Assembly (NCBI GenBank): GCA_020724685.1
Contig: DYGP01000014.1
Location: 1 to 11,682, forward strand
Source of the DNA: Candidatus Paceibacter sp.
GTDB lineage: Bacteria; Patescibacteriota; Minisyncoccia; UBA6257; GWB1-50-10
Length of the DNA: 11,682 bases
Reading direction: 5' to 3'
Positions within the stretch are counted from its first letter, which is position 1; every line of letters begins with the position of its first letter. Below are positions 11,315-11,682 of the stretch, piece by piece. The position numbers and the translations under genes are program-made. The notes under the pieces were generated by a model. That model had not been told where the DNA came from. It was given only the letters and a program-made list of their open reading frames with translations, and ran no database searches.

Positions 11315-11343
11315 TTGTAAAAGGATTTTTCGTCTGGTAGGAT
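11315..11343 (+). promoter_or_regulatory. Promoter of proS with -35 and extended -10
   Basis: TTGTAA (11315-11320) and TAGGAT (11338-11343) are 17 nt apart, and the -10 carries the upstream TGG extension (11335-11337). Fifteen bases lie between the -10 and ATG 11359, predicting a leader of roughly 8 nt. No terminator for rseP is visible in the 62-nt gap. Confidence 0.6.
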
Positions 11344-11358
11344 ACAGATGTGTTTTCC

Positions 11359-11682
11359 ATGAGACAATCGCAGCTATTCATAAAAACAAGGAAAAATCCT
11401 CCGAAAGACGAAGTTTCGGTAAACGCCCAACTTCTGATTCGGGGCGGTTTTGTGGAGAAAATAATGTCCGGCGTGTATGCGTTTCTTCCGCTCGGGTTTC
11501 GCGTGCGCGACAAGGTTATGAAAATCATCCGCGAAGAAATGAACGGACTCGGCGCGGCCGAGATGATCATGCCTGCAATCCATCCGAGAACGCTTTGGGA
11601 CGTAACCGGGCGATGGGAAAAAATGGAGAAAATCATGTACCAGTTCAAAGATCACTCAGGGAAGGAAATTGGGCTTGGTCCG
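11359..11682 (+). CDS. proS: Prolyl-tRNA synthetase, N-terminal part (runs off the window)
   Basis: Class II synthetase that charges tRNA-Pro. The first 108 residues are present and the frame is open at the window edge. Family hallmarks are RQSQLFIKTRKNPPKDEVSVNA at the start (family xxSxxFxxTLRExPxDAExxSH), LLIRGGFVEKIMSGVYAFLP (residues 26-45, the RAGFIRQxxxGxYxxLPLG block) and motif-1 region MNGLGAAEMIMPAIHPRTLWDVTGRW. The ATG at 11359 is the only sensible start: the ATG at 11348 reads to a stop after four codons. Order frr-rseP-proS is the compressed form of a widespread bacterial cluster. No Shine-Dalgarno sequence; see the near-leaderless promoter just upstream. Confidence 0.96.
   Translation, partial: MRQSQLFIKTRKNPPKDEVSVNAQLLIRGGFVEKIMSGVYAFLPLGFRVRDKVMKIIREEMNGLGAAEMIMPAIHPRTLWDVTGRWEKMEKIMYQFKDHSGKEIGLGP

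Overview
The window is an 11.7 kb bacterial chromosome segment, densely packed and without insertion sequences, rRNA, tRNA or CRISPR. The gene content and the reduced proteins point to the Candidate Phyla Radiation (Patescibacteria), most likely a Parcubacteria-type lineage. The pointers are short L13, an RNA polymerase alpha subunit without its C-terminal domain, S4 with half of its zinc knuckle missing, a MutY without iron-sulfur cysteines, a stand-alone tRNA-binding OB-fold protein, a 46-residue lysine/alanine histone-H1-like protein, and a membrane-anchored PEGA protein. This placement is an inference from family knowledge; no phylogenetic test was possible. TGA is an ordinary stop in mutY, holB and rseP, so this is not a UGA-recoding CPR lineage.

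Layout. 51-3079 (+): the end of the alpha ribosomal operon, rpsK-rpsD-rpoA-rplQ, fused to rplM-rpsI and closed by a strong bidirectional terminator. 3125-3650: a single-gene unit encoding a DUF4406 / nucleoside deoxyribosyltransferase-like protein. An in-frame TAG interrupts it exactly where the family has tryptophan; the conserved C-terminal motif continues in frame after the stop. 3667-4524: a membrane-anchored cyclophilin and a 64-residue helical protein. 4578-4930: promoter, DnaA-box match, the lysine-rich protein, an 18-nt palindrome and a terminator. 4930-6384: a DUF2892 membrane protein, mutY, then the tRNA-binding protein from its own promoter. 6389-7753 (-): the PEGA protein, divergent from mreB. 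7900-11296 (+): mreB-holB-frr-rseP. 11315 to the end: promoter and first 108 codons of proS.

Two threads run through the window. First, promoters: six genes or units have a 9-mer close to TGRTANNAT (an extended -10), mostly with no good -35, and this genome's alpha subunit lacks the domain that would read UP elements. Second, translation starts: few genes have a Shine-Dalgarno sequence, and at least four (cyclophilin, tRNA-binding protein, mreB, frr) have a -10 hexamer only 6-8 nt before the ATG, which predicts leaderless mRNAs. Terminators run directly into the next gene's promoter three times. The most unusual single observation is the amber-interrupted gene at 3187-3621.
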